Shown piece by piece: positions 43,422-50,829 of a stretch of DNA of 53,317 bases. Origin of the DNA: Streptomyces kronopolitis (GTDB lineage: Bacteria; Actinomycetota; Actinomycetes; Streptomycetales; Streptomycetaceae); NCBI RefSeq assembly GCF_014646275.1, contig NZ_BMND01000038.1, forward strand, positions 1 through 53,317, written 5' to 3'. The notes beneath the pieces are model-generated. The model saw only the letters and a program-made list of their open reading frames with translations. It made no database searches and was not told the origin of the DNA. Both the position numbers and the translations under genes were made by a program. Numbering within the stretch: the first letter of the stretch is position 1; each line of letters starts with the position of its first letter.

Positions 43422-44009
43422 TCAGGAGTTGTAGGTGCTCTGCGCCCGTTCCAGACCGTCCACGATCAGCGTCTCCACCGCGTCCGCGGCGCGGTCCACG
43501 AAGTAGTCCAGTTCGCGCCGTTCGGCCGAGGAGAAGTCCTTCAGCACGAAATCCGCCACCTGCATACGGCCCGGCGGGCGTCCGATCCCGAACCGGATCC
43601 GGTGGTACTCCGCACCCAGGGATTTCGTGATCGACTTCAGCCCGTTGTGGCCGTTGTCGCCGCCGCCCAGCTTCAGCCGCAGCGCACCGTAATCGATATC
43701 CAACTCGTCATGAATGGCAATGATGTGGGCGACCGGCACCTTGTAGAAATCCCGGAGTGCGGTGGTCGGCCCGCCCGATACATTCATGTACGAGGACGGC
43801 TTGGCCACCACCACCCGCCGGCTTCCCGGCCCGGGCGCACCGCAGCGGCCCTCCACGACCTGGGCCCGCGCCTTGTGCGCCTTGAACCGGCCCCCCATCC
43901 GCTGCGCCAGCAAATCCGCCACCATGAAGCCCACGTTGTGGCGATTTCCGGCGTACTCCGGGCCCGGATTACCCAGCCCCACGACCAGCCACGGATCCGC
44001 GTCCGACAT
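43422..44009 (-). CDS. pth: Peptidyl-tRNA hydrolase
   Basis: A 195-residue enzyme that releases peptides from peptidyl-tRNA dropped by ribosomes. Family features: 'LVVGLGNPGPEYAGNRHNVGFMVAD' (catalytic His in 'RHNVG' near residue 24), 'KPSSYMNVSGG', 'HDELDIDYGALRLKLGGGDNGHNGLKSI' and 'RFGIGRPPG'. The start is the ATG at 44009 with GGGAG upstream. It follows rplY on the same strand after a hairpin (44071-44116). It is the last of the leftward series glmU - prs - rplY - pth, a conserved bacterial grouping. Confidence 0.95.
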   Translation of the reverse strand: MSDADPWLVVGLGNPGPEYAGNRHNVGFMVADLLAQRMGGRFKAHKARAQVVEGRCGAPGPGSRRVVVAKPSSYMNVSGGPTTALRDFYKVPVAHIIAIHDELDIDYGALRLKLGGGDNGHNGLKSITKSLGAEYHRIRFGIGRPPGRMQVADFVLKDFSSAERRELDYFVDRAADAVETLIVDGLERAQSTYNS

Positions 44010-44070
44010 TCCGTCACTCCCACATCCCGCCGACCGCCGCCGGCCAACGACCGCAATTGCCCATGAAACA

Positions 44071-44116
44071 GTCCAACCGCCGCCCCGCACCCAAAGGCGC
44101 GCGGCGGCGGTTGGAC
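44071..44116 (-). terminator. Hairpin between rplY and pth
   Basis: Bases 44071-44084 pair perfectly over 14 bp with 44103-44116 around an 18-nt loop. It lies 34 bp after the rplY stop and 62 bp before the pth start on the minus strand. It may end the rplY transcript or act as a partial terminator with read-through into pth. Confidence 0.75.
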
Positions 44117-44149
44117 GACTCGCTGAGAAATCTACCCAGCGGAAGAGAC

Positions 44150-44743
44150 TCAGGCCTCGGCGGCCTCGCCCTCGCCCTCGGCGGCCTCCTCGGCCGGCGC
44201 CTCGGCCTGGGCGGCGATGACCTGCACCACGACGGCGTCGTCCTCGACGGCCAGCGAGACGCCGGACGGCAGGGTGATGTCCTTGGCCAGCACCGAGGCG
44301 CCGGCGTCCAGGTCCTGGACGGAGATGGTGACCGACTCGGGGATGTGGGTGGCCTCGGCCTCGACCGGCAGGGTGTTGAGGACGTGCTCCAGCACGAGCT
44401 GGCCCGGGGCGAGGTCGCCCTCGACGTTGATCGGGATCTCGACGGAGACCTTCTCGCCCTTCTTCACGGCGAGGAAGTCCACGTGGACCAGGAACTGGCG
44501 GATGGCCTCACGCTGCACGGCCTTGGGGATGACCAGCTCGGTCTTGCCGTCGAAGTCCAGGCGGATCAGGGCGTTCGGCGTCTTCAGCGCCATCATCAGC
44601 GCGTGGTTGTGGATCGCCACGTGCTGCGGCTCCGCGCCGTGGCCGTAGACGACGGCCGGCACCAGGTCGGCGCGGCGGGCGCGGCGGGCGGCACCCTTAC
44701 CGAAGTCGGTACGGACCTGGGCGGTGAGCTTGACCTCAGCCAT
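44150..44743 (-). CDS. rplY: 50S ribosomal protein bL25, CTC form
   Basis: A 197-residue bL25/CTC family protein that binds 5S rRNA. The N-terminal L25 domain (about 1-90) includes 'GKGAARRARRADLVPAVVYGHGAEPQHVAI'. The C-terminal beta domain (about 95-180, 'VEIPINVEGDLAPGQLVLEHVLNTLPVEAEATHIPESVTISVQDLDAG') marks the longer CTC form, known as a general-stress protein in some bacteria. The acidic Ala/Glu tail ('AQAEAPAEEAAEGEGEAAEA') is typical of actinobacteria. ATG start at 44743. It is separated from prs by a 13-bp-stem terminator, so it may have its own promoter. Confidence 0.95.
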   Translation of the reverse strand: MAEVKLTAQVRTDFGKGAARRARRADLVPAVVYGHGAEPQHVAIHNHALMMALKTPNALIRLDFDGKTELVIPKAVQREAIRQFLVHVDFLAVKKGEKVSVEIPINVEGDLAPGQLVLEHVLNTLPVEAEATHIPESVTISVQDLDAGASVLAKDITLPSGVSLAVEDDAVVVQVIAAQAEAPAEEAAEGEGEAAEA

Positions 44744-44841
44744 AACAGCACTCCTCGTAACTCAGAAACATCTGGTGGGCGTCACCCGGCCCACGACAGA
44801 CCTGCTACGAAGAGCGCGTCGATAACGGACAACCACCACAC

Positions 44842-44898
44842 GGGGCGGCCTCCCTCGCCGAGCAACTCGATGAGTCTACCCGGCCGGGAGGCCGCCCC
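44842..44898 (-). terminator. Terminator between prs and rplY
   Basis: Bases 44842-44854 pair perfectly over 13 bp with 44886-44898, with a 31-nt loop. It is 36 bp downstream of the prs stop on the minus strand and 99 bp before the rplY start. Confidence 0.75.
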
Positions 44899-44933
44899 AA
44901 AGTCGATCAGTGCGGACTACCCCACCGACCCGC

Positions 44934-45908
44934 TCACTGCTCCTCGAAGAGGCTCGTCACCGAGCCGTCCTCGAACACCTCGCGGATCGCCCGGGCGATC
45001 GTCGGCGCCATCGACAGCACCGTGATCTTGTCCAGCTCCAGCTCCGACGGGGTCGGCAGGGTGTTGGTGAAGATGAACTCGCTGACCTTGGAGTTCTTCA
45101 GGCGGTCCGCGGCCGGGCCGGACAGCACGCCGTGCGTCGCGGTCACGATCACGTCCGAGGCGCCGTTCGCGAACAGCGCGTCGGCGGCGGCGCAGATCGT
45201 GCCACCGGTGTCGATCATGTCGTCGACCAGGACGCAGACCCGGTCCTTCACGTCGCCGACGACCTCGTGCACGGTGACCTGGTTCGCCACGTCCTTGTCG
45301 CGCCGCTTGTGCACGATCGCCAGCGGGGCGCCGAGGCGGTCGCACCAGCGGTCGGCGACCCGCACCCGGCCGGCGTCCGGGGACACCACCGTGAGCTTGT
45401 CGCGGTCCACCTTCGCGCCCACGTAGTCCGCGAGGACCGGCAGCGCGAAGAGGTGGTCCACCGGGCCGTCGAAGAAGCCCATGATCTGGTCCGTGTGCAG
45501 ATCCACGGTCACCACGCGGTCGGCGCCCGCGGTCTTCATCAGGTCCGCGATCAGCCGCGCCGAGATCGGCTCGCGGCCGCGGTGCTTCTTGTCCTGGCGG
45601 GCATAGCCGTAGAACGGCACGACCACGGTGATGCTCCGGGCCGAGGCCCGCTTCAGCGCATCAATCATGATCAGCTGTTCCATGATCCACTTATTGATCG
45701 GAGCCGTGTGGCTCTGAATCAAGAAGCAGTCCGCGCCACGCGCCGATTCCTGATAGCGGACATAGATCTCGCCATTGGCGAAGTCGAATGCCTTGGTCGG
45801 GACCAGGCCCACACCCAGCTGGTGCGCGACCTCCTCGGCAAGCTCGGGGTGGGCGCGGCCGGAGAAGAGCATCAGCTTCTTCTCGCCGGTCGTCTTGATC
45901 CCGGTCAC
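44934..45908 (-). CDS. prs: Ribose-phosphate pyrophosphokinase
   Basis: A 324-residue PRPP synthetase that transfers pyrophosphate from ATP to ribose-5-phosphate, feeding purine, pyrimidine, His, Trp and NAD synthesis. Motifs: 'VPFYGYARQDKKHRGREPISA' (ATP flexible loop), 'VVTVDLHTDQIMGFF' (cation/ribose site near 137), 'VVSPDAGRVRVA' and the PRPP-binding loop 'VCVLVDDMIDTGGTI' near 222-236. Length is standard. GTG start at 45908. It is 73 bp downstream of glmU on the same strand, the usual glmU-prs pairing. Confidence 0.96.
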   Translation of the reverse strand: MTGIKTTGEKKLMLFSGRAHPELAEEVAHQLGVGLVPTKAFDFANGEIYVRYQESARGADCFLIQSHTAPINKWIMEQLIMIDALKRASARSITVVVPFYGYARQDKKHRGREPISARLIADLMKTAGADRVVTVDLHTDQIMGFFDGPVDHLFALPVLADYVGAKVDRDKLTVVSPDAGRVRVADRWCDRLGAPLAIVHKRRDKDVANQVTVHEVVGDVKDRVCVLVDDMIDTGGTICAAADALFANGASDVIVTATHGVLSGPAADRLKNSKVSEFIFTNTLPTPSELELDKITVLSMAPTIARAIREVFEDGSVTSLFEEQ

Positions 45909-45981
45909 AGCAAATCTCCTCGAATCACAGTTTGCGTGCGCTCAACAAAGGTACGCCCCGCACGGCGCACCTCTTGCACGG

Positions 45982-47436
45982 TCACCGCTCGCCCTCGGAT
46001 TCCTGGCGAGCGGCCGAAGCCGCCTGCGCGGCGGCGCTTCCGGGCCGCTTGCGCGCGACCCAGCCCTCGATATTCCGCTGCTGGCCGCGCGCGACCGCCA
46101 GCGAACCCGGGGGCACATCCTTGGTGATGACCGAGCCGGCCGCCGTATAAGCGCCGTCCCCGATCGTGACCGGAGCCACAAACATGTTGTCCGAGCCCGT
46201 CTTGCAATGTGATCCGACCGTGGTGTGGTGCTTCGCCTCACCGTCGTAGTTCACAAAGACGCTCGCCGCTCCGATATTGGTGAACTCACCGATCGTGGCA
46301 TCTCCCACATAGGACAGATGCGGCACCTTCGTGCCCTCGCCGATCGTGGCGTTCTTCATCTCCACGTAGGTGCCGGCCTTCGACTTCGGACCGAGATCCG
46401 TACCCGGCCGCAGATATGCGTAGGGGCCGACATTCGCGCCCGCGCCGATCCGCGCGCCCTCGGCGACCGTGAAGGAGGCCACCGCGTCCGCGCCCACCGT
46501 GGTGTCGGTCAGCCGCGAATGCGGGCCGACCTCGGCGCCGGTGGCGAGGTGCGTGGTGCCCAGCAGCTGGGTCCCCGGGTGCACCGTCGCGTCCGGCTCG
46601 AAGGTCACCGACACGTCGATCAGGGTCGACGCCGGGTCCACCACGGTCACGCCGGCCAGCATCGCCCGCTCCAGCAGCCGCTCGTTCAGCAGCGCACGCG
46701 CCTGGGCGAGCTGGACGCGGTTGTTGATCCCGAGGATCTCGCGGTGATCGTCCGCGACCGCGGCCCCCACGCGGTGCCCGGCCTCGCGCACGATCCCCAG
46801 CACGTCGGTGAGGTACTCCTCGCCCTGGCTGTTGTCCGTGCGCACCTTGCCCAGGGCGTCCACGAGCAGCCGGGCGTCGAAGGCGAAGACGCCGGAGTTG
46901 ATCTCCCGGATGGCGCGCTGGGTGTCGGTGGCGTCCTTGTGCTCGACGATCGCCGTCACCGCGCCGCCGGCCTCGCGCACGATCCGGCCGTAGCCGGTGG
47001 CGTCCGGGACCTCGGCGGACAGGACCGTGACGGCGTTGCCGTCCGCGGCGTGGGTGGCGCCGAGCCGCTCCAGGGTCGCGCCGGTCAGCAGCGGGGTGTC
47101 GCCGCAGACCACGATCACGGTGCCGTCGAGGGCGACACCGCTCTGGCTCAGCTCCTCCAGGGCCGTGCGGACCGCGTGGCCGGTGCCCTTCTGCTCGTGC
47201 TGCACCGCGGTGCGCACGGCGGGGTCGGTCTCGGTGAGATGGGCCCGCACCTGCTCGCGGGCGTGGCCGACGACCACGACGAGGTGCTCGGGGTCCAGCT
47301 CGCGGGAGGCGGCGACGACATGTCCGACGAGGGAGCGGCCGCAGAGGGCGTGCAGGACCTTGGGGGTCGCCGACTTCATGCGGGTGCCCTCACCCGCTGC
47401 GAGAACGACGACGGCTGCCGGGCGGTTGGCGCTCAC
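45982..47436 (-). CDS. glmU: Bifunctional GlcNAc-1-P uridylyltransferase / GlcN-1-P acetyltransferase
   Basis: A 484-residue enzyme making UDP-GlcNAc for peptidoglycan. The N-terminal pyrophosphorylase domain (about 1-230) starts 'VVVLAAGEGTRMKSATPKVLH' and has 'QKGTGHAV' and 'CGDTPLL'. The C-terminal left-handed beta-helix (about 255-460) has hexapeptide repeats and 'FVEMKN'-type acetyltransferase residues in 'AGTYVEMKNATIGEGTKVPHLSYVGDATIG'. The catalytic His is probably in 'VPHLSYVGD'. A 25-residue Ala/Glu tail is typical of Streptomyces. GTG start at 47436. It is preceded by a tRNA-Gln gene on the same strand. Confidence 0.96.
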   Translation of the reverse strand: MSANRPAAVVVLAAGEGTRMKSATPKVLHALCGRSLVGHVVAASRELDPEHLVVVVGHAREQVRAHLTETDPAVRTAVQHEQKGTGHAVRTALEELSQSGVALDGTVIVVCGDTPLLTGATLERLGATHAADGNAVTVLSAEVPDATGYGRIVREAGGAVTAIVEHKDATDTQRAIREINSGVFAFDARLLVDALGKVRTDNSQGEEYLTDVLGIVREAGHRVGAAVADDHREILGINNRVQLAQARALLNERLLERAMLAGVTVVDPASTLIDVSVTFEPDATVHPGTQLLGTTHLATGAEVGPHSRLTDTTVGADAVASFTVAEGARIGAGANVGPYAYLRPGTDLGPKSKAGTYVEMKNATIGEGTKVPHLSYVGDATIGEFTNIGAASVFVNYDGEAKHHTTVGSHCKTGSDNMFVAPVTIGDGAYTAAGSVITKDVPPGSLAVARGQQRNIEGWVARKRPGSAAAQAASAARQESEGER

Positions 47437-47517
47437 GGGGATGCCCTTCGGCTTCTTGGCTACTTCGGGTGGTGGTCACCCGAAGGATACCGGTGCGTAT
47501 TGCAGCCGAAACGCGTG

Positions 47518-47545
47518 CGGGTCCTGACGTGGTGGTCAGGACCCG
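47518..47545. terminator. Terminator after tRNA-Gln
   Basis: Bases 47518-47528 pair perfectly over 11 bp with 47535-47545 around a 6-nt loop, 23 bp past the 3' end of the tRNA on the minus strand. A short T-run follows on that strand. It separates the tRNA from glmU. Confidence 0.85.
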
Positions 47546-47568
47546 GAAATATGCCTGTGGTGCGTTTG

Positions 47569-47640
47569 CTCCCCTGCCAGGACTCGAACCCGGACATAAG
47601 GCACCAAAAGCCTCAGTGCTGCCAATTACACCACAGGGGA
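47569..47640 (-). tRNA. tRNA-Gln (UUG anticodon)
   Basis: On the minus strand the 72 nt fold as a cloverleaf. The acceptor TCCCCTG pairs with CAGGGGA, then discriminator G. The D arm is GTG...CAC with GG in the loop. The anticodon arm is GAGGC-TTTTGGT-GCCTT, giving anticodon TTG (Gln, CAA codons). The T arm is CCGGG-TTCGAGT-CCTGG. CCA is not encoded, as usual in Streptomyces. CAA is a rare Gln codon in such GC-rich genomes. Confidence 0.95.
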
Positions 47641-47892
47641 TGGTAGGGCGAACCGCTCCGGACGGTGCGCCGGTACGGCCGCTCGGCCACCCACACTATG
47701 CCGTACCACCAGCCGTTGACGCGACGGTATAGGTCCGTGTGATGCCGCTGCCGCGTGTGTGCGGGGCGGGTGGGGCGGGATGTCGGTATTGCGGGTGAAT
47801 TTATAGTTCGAGGGAAATCCGGGGATACGGCCTGGTAATGGGCTGCGCAACTCCTAGGGGGATCCGGGGCGGGCGCCCGTAGGCTGGGCGGT

Positions 47893-49410
47893 ATGACCGC
47901 GACGGGGGCAAGTGACGAAGGCGTGGGCGCGCGGGGTGCGCCGGTGAACGGGCCGGTGGACGGGCCGTGGTGGTGGGCCCGGCGGCGGAGCGCCGTACTG
48001 GATGTGTTTCTGGCGGCGGCGTCCGCCCTGGAGTGCCTGATCGAGGGGGCGAAATTCGCCGACGAGGCCCAGCTGCCCGAGCTGCTGGGGCTGTTGCTCG
48101 GCCTGCTGGCGGGCTCGGTGCTGCTGGTGCGCCGCCGGTGGCCGGTGGCGGTGGTGCTGGTCTCGATCGCGGTGATGCCCGCCGAGATGGGCGTCCTCCT
48201 GGGCCTGGTGGGGCTGTACACGCTCGCCGCGTCGGACCTGCCGCGCCGGATCACCGCGCTGCTGGCCGGGATGTCGGTGGTGGGGTCGTGGGTGACGTCG
48301 TACCTCAACGTGCAGCAGGGGATGGCCGGTCAGCAGGGCTTCCGTCCGCCGCTGTGGTTCGCGCCGGTGACCTCGGTCGCGGTGGGGCTGCTGCTGACGG
48401 CGCCGCCGGTGCTGTGGGGCCTGTACATCGGTGCCCGGCGGCGGCTGGTGGAGAGCCTGCGGGAGCGGGCGGACGGCCTGGAGCGGGAGCTGTCGCTGCT
48501 GGCCGACCGGGCCGAGGAGCGCGCCGAGTGGGCCCGCAACGAGGAGCGCACCCGCATCGCGCGCGAGATGCACGACGTGGTCGCGCACCGGGTGAGCCTG
48601 ATGGTGGTGCACGCGGCCGCGCTGCAGGCGGTGGCGCTGAAGGACCCGGAGAAGGCGTCGCGGAACGCGGGGCTGGTCGGCGACATGGGCCGCCAGGCGC
48701 TCACCGAGCTGCGGGAGATGCTCGGGGTGCTGCGGACGGCCGAGGGGCCGGCGGTGCGGGGCGCCTCGGCGCCCGCCGCGTCCGAGCGGCTGGCGGCGGT
48801 GGCCTCCCGGGCCGGGGCGCAGGCGACGGAGCGGGACCGCCCGGCCGAGCCGCCCGCGAAGCCGTCCGGCGGCGCGCCGACGGCGGGGCCCGGAGCCGCC
48901 AATGCGGCGCCCACCGGGGCGCACGTACCGGAGCAGCGGGGCGGTGAGGCGGCGGCCGAGGGGCCGCACCTCGCGGAGCTGGCGGATCTGGTGGGGCAGT
49001 CCCGGGCGGCCGGCATGACGGTCGAGCTGACGGTCGACGAGGATGCCGGGGACGCCGGGGACACCGGGGGAGCGGTGGCGGCCGAGGCCGGGTGCCGGTA
49101 CGCGGCGCGTGTGGAGCGGACGGTCTACCGCGTCGTGCAGGAAGCGCTCACCAATGTGCACAAGCACGCGCCGGGTGCGCAGGCGCGGGTGCGGCTGGCG
49201 CACCGGGACGGCGAGCTCGCGGTCCAGGTGGAGAACGGCCCCGGCGAGAGCGGCGCGGCCGGTGCCGGGCTGCCGAGCGGCGGCAACGGCCTGGTGGGGA
49301 TGCGGGAGCGGGTGACGGCGCTGGGCGGCGTCTTCGTCTCCGGCCCGACCGAGACCGGTGGCTTCCGGGTGTCGGCGGTGCTGCCGGTCTCCCCGGTGCC
49401 GGCCGCCTGA
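47893..49410 (+). CDS. Orphan NarL-type sensor histidine kinase
   Basis: A 505-residue membrane kinase. Four to five transmembrane segments lie in about 30-180 ('AVLDVFLAAASALECLI', 'LLGLLLGLLAGSVLLV', 'VAVVLVSIAVMPAEMGVLLGLVGLYTLAA', 'VAVGLLLTAPPVLWGLYIG'). A coiled-coil linker leads to the HisKA_3 domain with phospho-acceptor His227 in 'RIAREMHDVVAHRVSLMVVHA', and the HATPase_c domain is near 395-500 ('RVVQEALTNVHKHAPGA', 'GNGLVGMRERVTALGG'). Between them is an unusual Ala/Pro/Gly-rich insert (about 275-365). HisKA_3 kinases normally sit beside a LuxR-type regulator; none is adjacent, so it may work with a distant partner such as the regulator at 30284 (speculative). The ATG at 47893 is preceded by a weak ribosome-binding site. 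Confidence 0.9.
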   Translation: MTATGASDEGVGARGAPVNGPVDGPWWWARRRSAVLDVFLAAASALECLIEGAKFADEAQLPELLGLLLGLLAGSVLLVRRRWPVAVVLVSIAVMPAEMGVLLGLVGLYTLAASDLPRRITALLAGMSVVGSWVTSYLNVQQGMAGQQGFRPPLWFAPVTSVAVGLLLTAPPVLWGLYIGARRRLVESLRERADGLERELSLLADRAEERAEWARNEERTRIAREMHDVVAHRVSLMVVHAAALQAVALKDPEKASRNAGLVGDMGRQALTELREMLGVLRTAEGPAVRGASAPAASERLAAVASRAGAQATERDRPAEPPAKPSGGAPTAGPGAANAAPTGAHVPEQRGGEAAAEGPHLAELADLVGQSRAAGMTVELTVDEDAGDAGDTGGAVAAEAGCRYAARVERTVYRVVQEALTNVHKHAPGAQARVRLAHRDGELAVQVENGPGESGAAGAGLPSGGNGLVGMRERVTALGGVFVSGPTETGGFRVSAVLPVSPVPAA

Positions 49411-49433
49411 TCCGGCCGCCCGGTCCCGCCGGT

Positions 49434-49988
49434 TCAGCCGGCCGCGTCCGGCGCGAGCCGGGTGGGCCGGCTGCCCAGCACCAGCGTCCCCAGCGCGGTG
49501 TCGATGTCGGGCCCCAGATACCAGTCGCCGGTGTGGTCGAGGCTGTAGACCCGGCCCTCGGCGTCGATGGCGAGGGCGGCCTGGCCGTAGGTGGCCCCGT
49601 CGGGCGCGGTGAGTTCCTCGCGGCCGAGCGGGGCCACGTCCGTCTCCAGGGCGCGGCCGAGATCGCCGAGGGTGCGGGCGAGGTGGAGGCCGTGCAGGGG
49701 GTCGAGCACGAAGGGGGCGGGGGCGATGTGGCGGCCGGGCCCCGGGCCGGTGATGTGCAGCGCGCCGAATTCGGCCCAGGCCTCGACGGCCGCGGGGAAG
49801 ACGGTGTGGCGGTGGCCGGCGGGCGAGGTGTGGGCGCGCAGGGTGTCGGCCCAGTGTTCCGCCTGCTTTATGTCCCAGCGGCCGGGGTGCCAGCCGGCGT
49901 CCTGGAGCGCGACGTCGACGGCGGCGGGAAACCGGGTGGAGTCGCCGCGGTCGTGGGCGGCGGTGCGGGGGCCGGGGGTGGTCGGCAT
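49434..49988 (-). CDS. SUKH-3 family immunity protein
   Basis: A 184-residue protein of the SUKH-3 group in the SMI1/KNR4-like immunity superfamily. Pattern: 'AVDVALQDAGWHPGRWDIKQAEHWADTL' (N-terminal), 'FPAAVEAWAEFGALHI' (the central Phe-Gly signature), 'FVLDPLHGLHLARTLGDLGRALETDVAPLGREE' and C-terminal 'AALAIDAEGRVYSLDHTGDWYLGPDIDTALGTLVLG'. SUKH proteins neutralise co-encoded polymorphic toxins, often nucleases or deaminases. The gene starts 8 bp after the stop of the deaminase gene, so the two are coupled and SUKH-3 is its probable immunity partner. It is convergent with the histidine kinase gene. Confidence 0.88.
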   Translation of the reverse strand: MPTTPGPRTAAHDRGDSTRFPAAVDVALQDAGWHPGRWDIKQAEHWADTLRAHTSPAGHRHTVFPAAVEAWAEFGALHITGPGPGRHIAPAPFVLDPLHGLHLARTLGDLGRALETDVAPLGREELTAPDGATYGQAALAIDAEGRVYSLDHTGDWYLGPDIDTALGTLVLGSRPTRLAPDAAG

Positions 49989-49996
49989 GGTGGCGG

Positions 49997-50509
49997 TCAG
50001 CTTCCTGTGGGCGTCGCGCCGACGGGCATGACACCGAAGTGGGCGAGGAGTGCGTCGCAGGAGCGGCACGGCGGGGCGTAGCCGCCGTGCTGGGGGTCGC
50101 CGTCCTCGCGGATATGGCGTGCGGTGATCTTGGAGTGTTTCAGGGAACGGCGGGCTTCGCCATTGGTCAGCGGCTTGCGGGAGGCGCGCTTGCCGCGGTT
50201 GGCCTCGACGGCGGTGAGGTGGCGGGAGAGCAGGACGGCTTCGGGGCAGCGTCCGGTGAAACGTTCGCGCTGTGCGGTGGCGAGCGCGTCGAGGAAATCC
50301 TGGACCAGCGGGTGGAGTGCCGGCGGCTGCTCCGCCTTGCTCGCCGTGCAGGTAAGGGTTTGTCCGCGTACTGACAGGGCGGCACCGACGGTGGGGAGGA
50401 TGCCGTCGCGGCGGTGGCGGAGGGCGGGCGCGCGAGGGGTGTCGGCGGTGCCGCTCCAGCCGATGCGGGGGTCGCCGGCTGAGTTGTGGTGGCGTGCAGT
50501 GGTGCTCAT
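49997..50509 (-). CDS. YwqJ-type cytidine-deaminase-like toxin domain protein
   Basis: A 170-residue protein. The last 110 residues match the YwqJ deaminase family of polymorphic toxins: 'GRCPEAVLLSRHLTAVEANR' with zinc ligand Cys88 and catalytic Glu90 (CPE), then 'KPLTNGEARRSLKHSKITARHIREDGDPQHGGYAPPCRSCDALL' with Cys148 and Cys151 (CxxC). All zinc-deaminase residues are present, so it should be active on a nucleotide or nucleic acid. The N-terminal 60 residues are basic and disordered, with no signal, WXG or Rhs delivery module, so it may be a stand-alone or pre-toxin form. It is coupled to the SUKH-3 gene downstream. ATG 50509 has GGGAGGG upstream. Confidence 0.85.
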   Translation of the reverse strand: MSTTARHHNSAGDPRIGWSGTADTPRAPALRHRRDGILPTVGAALSVRGQTLTCTASKAEQPPALHPLVQDFLDALATAQRERFTGRCPEAVLLSRHLTAVEANRGKRASRKPLTNGEARRSLKHSKITARHIREDGDPQHGGYAPPCRSCDALLAHFGVMPVGATPTGS

Positions 50510-50829
50510 CGTGGTGCTTTCCCTCCCCGAATCCCCGTGGTGCTGGGGGTCCCCCCACCGAAGGTGGGGGAGGGTCAGCCTGCCAAATGTGCTGGGTGTT
50601 GCGGTAGTCGGGCGGCCTGTCGGCGATCTCACGGGGAGCTGACGGGGCGTCGGCCGCGGGGAAACGCGGCTGGTCGGCGGGGTGGTGCGCGGGGGGCTCG
50701 CAGGTGGTGGGGCGGCGGGTGACACCGGTGTGTCGCCGGGCTGACGTGCGGGGGGACGGGGCGGCGGCCGGTTGGGCCGTACGGCTTAGGCTGTGCCCCA
50801 CAGCCAGCTTGAGCCAGGGGGCAACCGCG
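50510..50829. other. Divergent intergenic region of the toxin locus
   Basis: About 320 bp between the leftward deaminase and rightward nuclease-SUKH genes. It contains a GC-rich hairpin (50552-50570) near the deaminase start and no gene I can support. The promoters for both directions must be here. AGGGGG at about 50816-50821 is the ribosome-binding site of the rightward gene. Confidence 0.55.
50552..50570. repeat. Intergenic GC palindrome
   Basis: CCCCCACC (50552-50559) pairs with GGTGGGGG (50563-50570) around a GAA loop. This hairpin type ('ccccccaccgaaggtggggg') recurs between genes in many Streptomyces chromosomes as far as I recall, so it may be a dispersed element rather than a site specific to this locus. 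It would fold in the 5' leader of the deaminase transcript. Confidence 0.6.

Noticed and set aside
47569..47640. tRNA-Gln as an attachment site of an integrated element
   Set aside because: No integrase gene or repeat of the tRNA 3' end was found in the flanks, and the neighbours on one side are core genes in conserved order.
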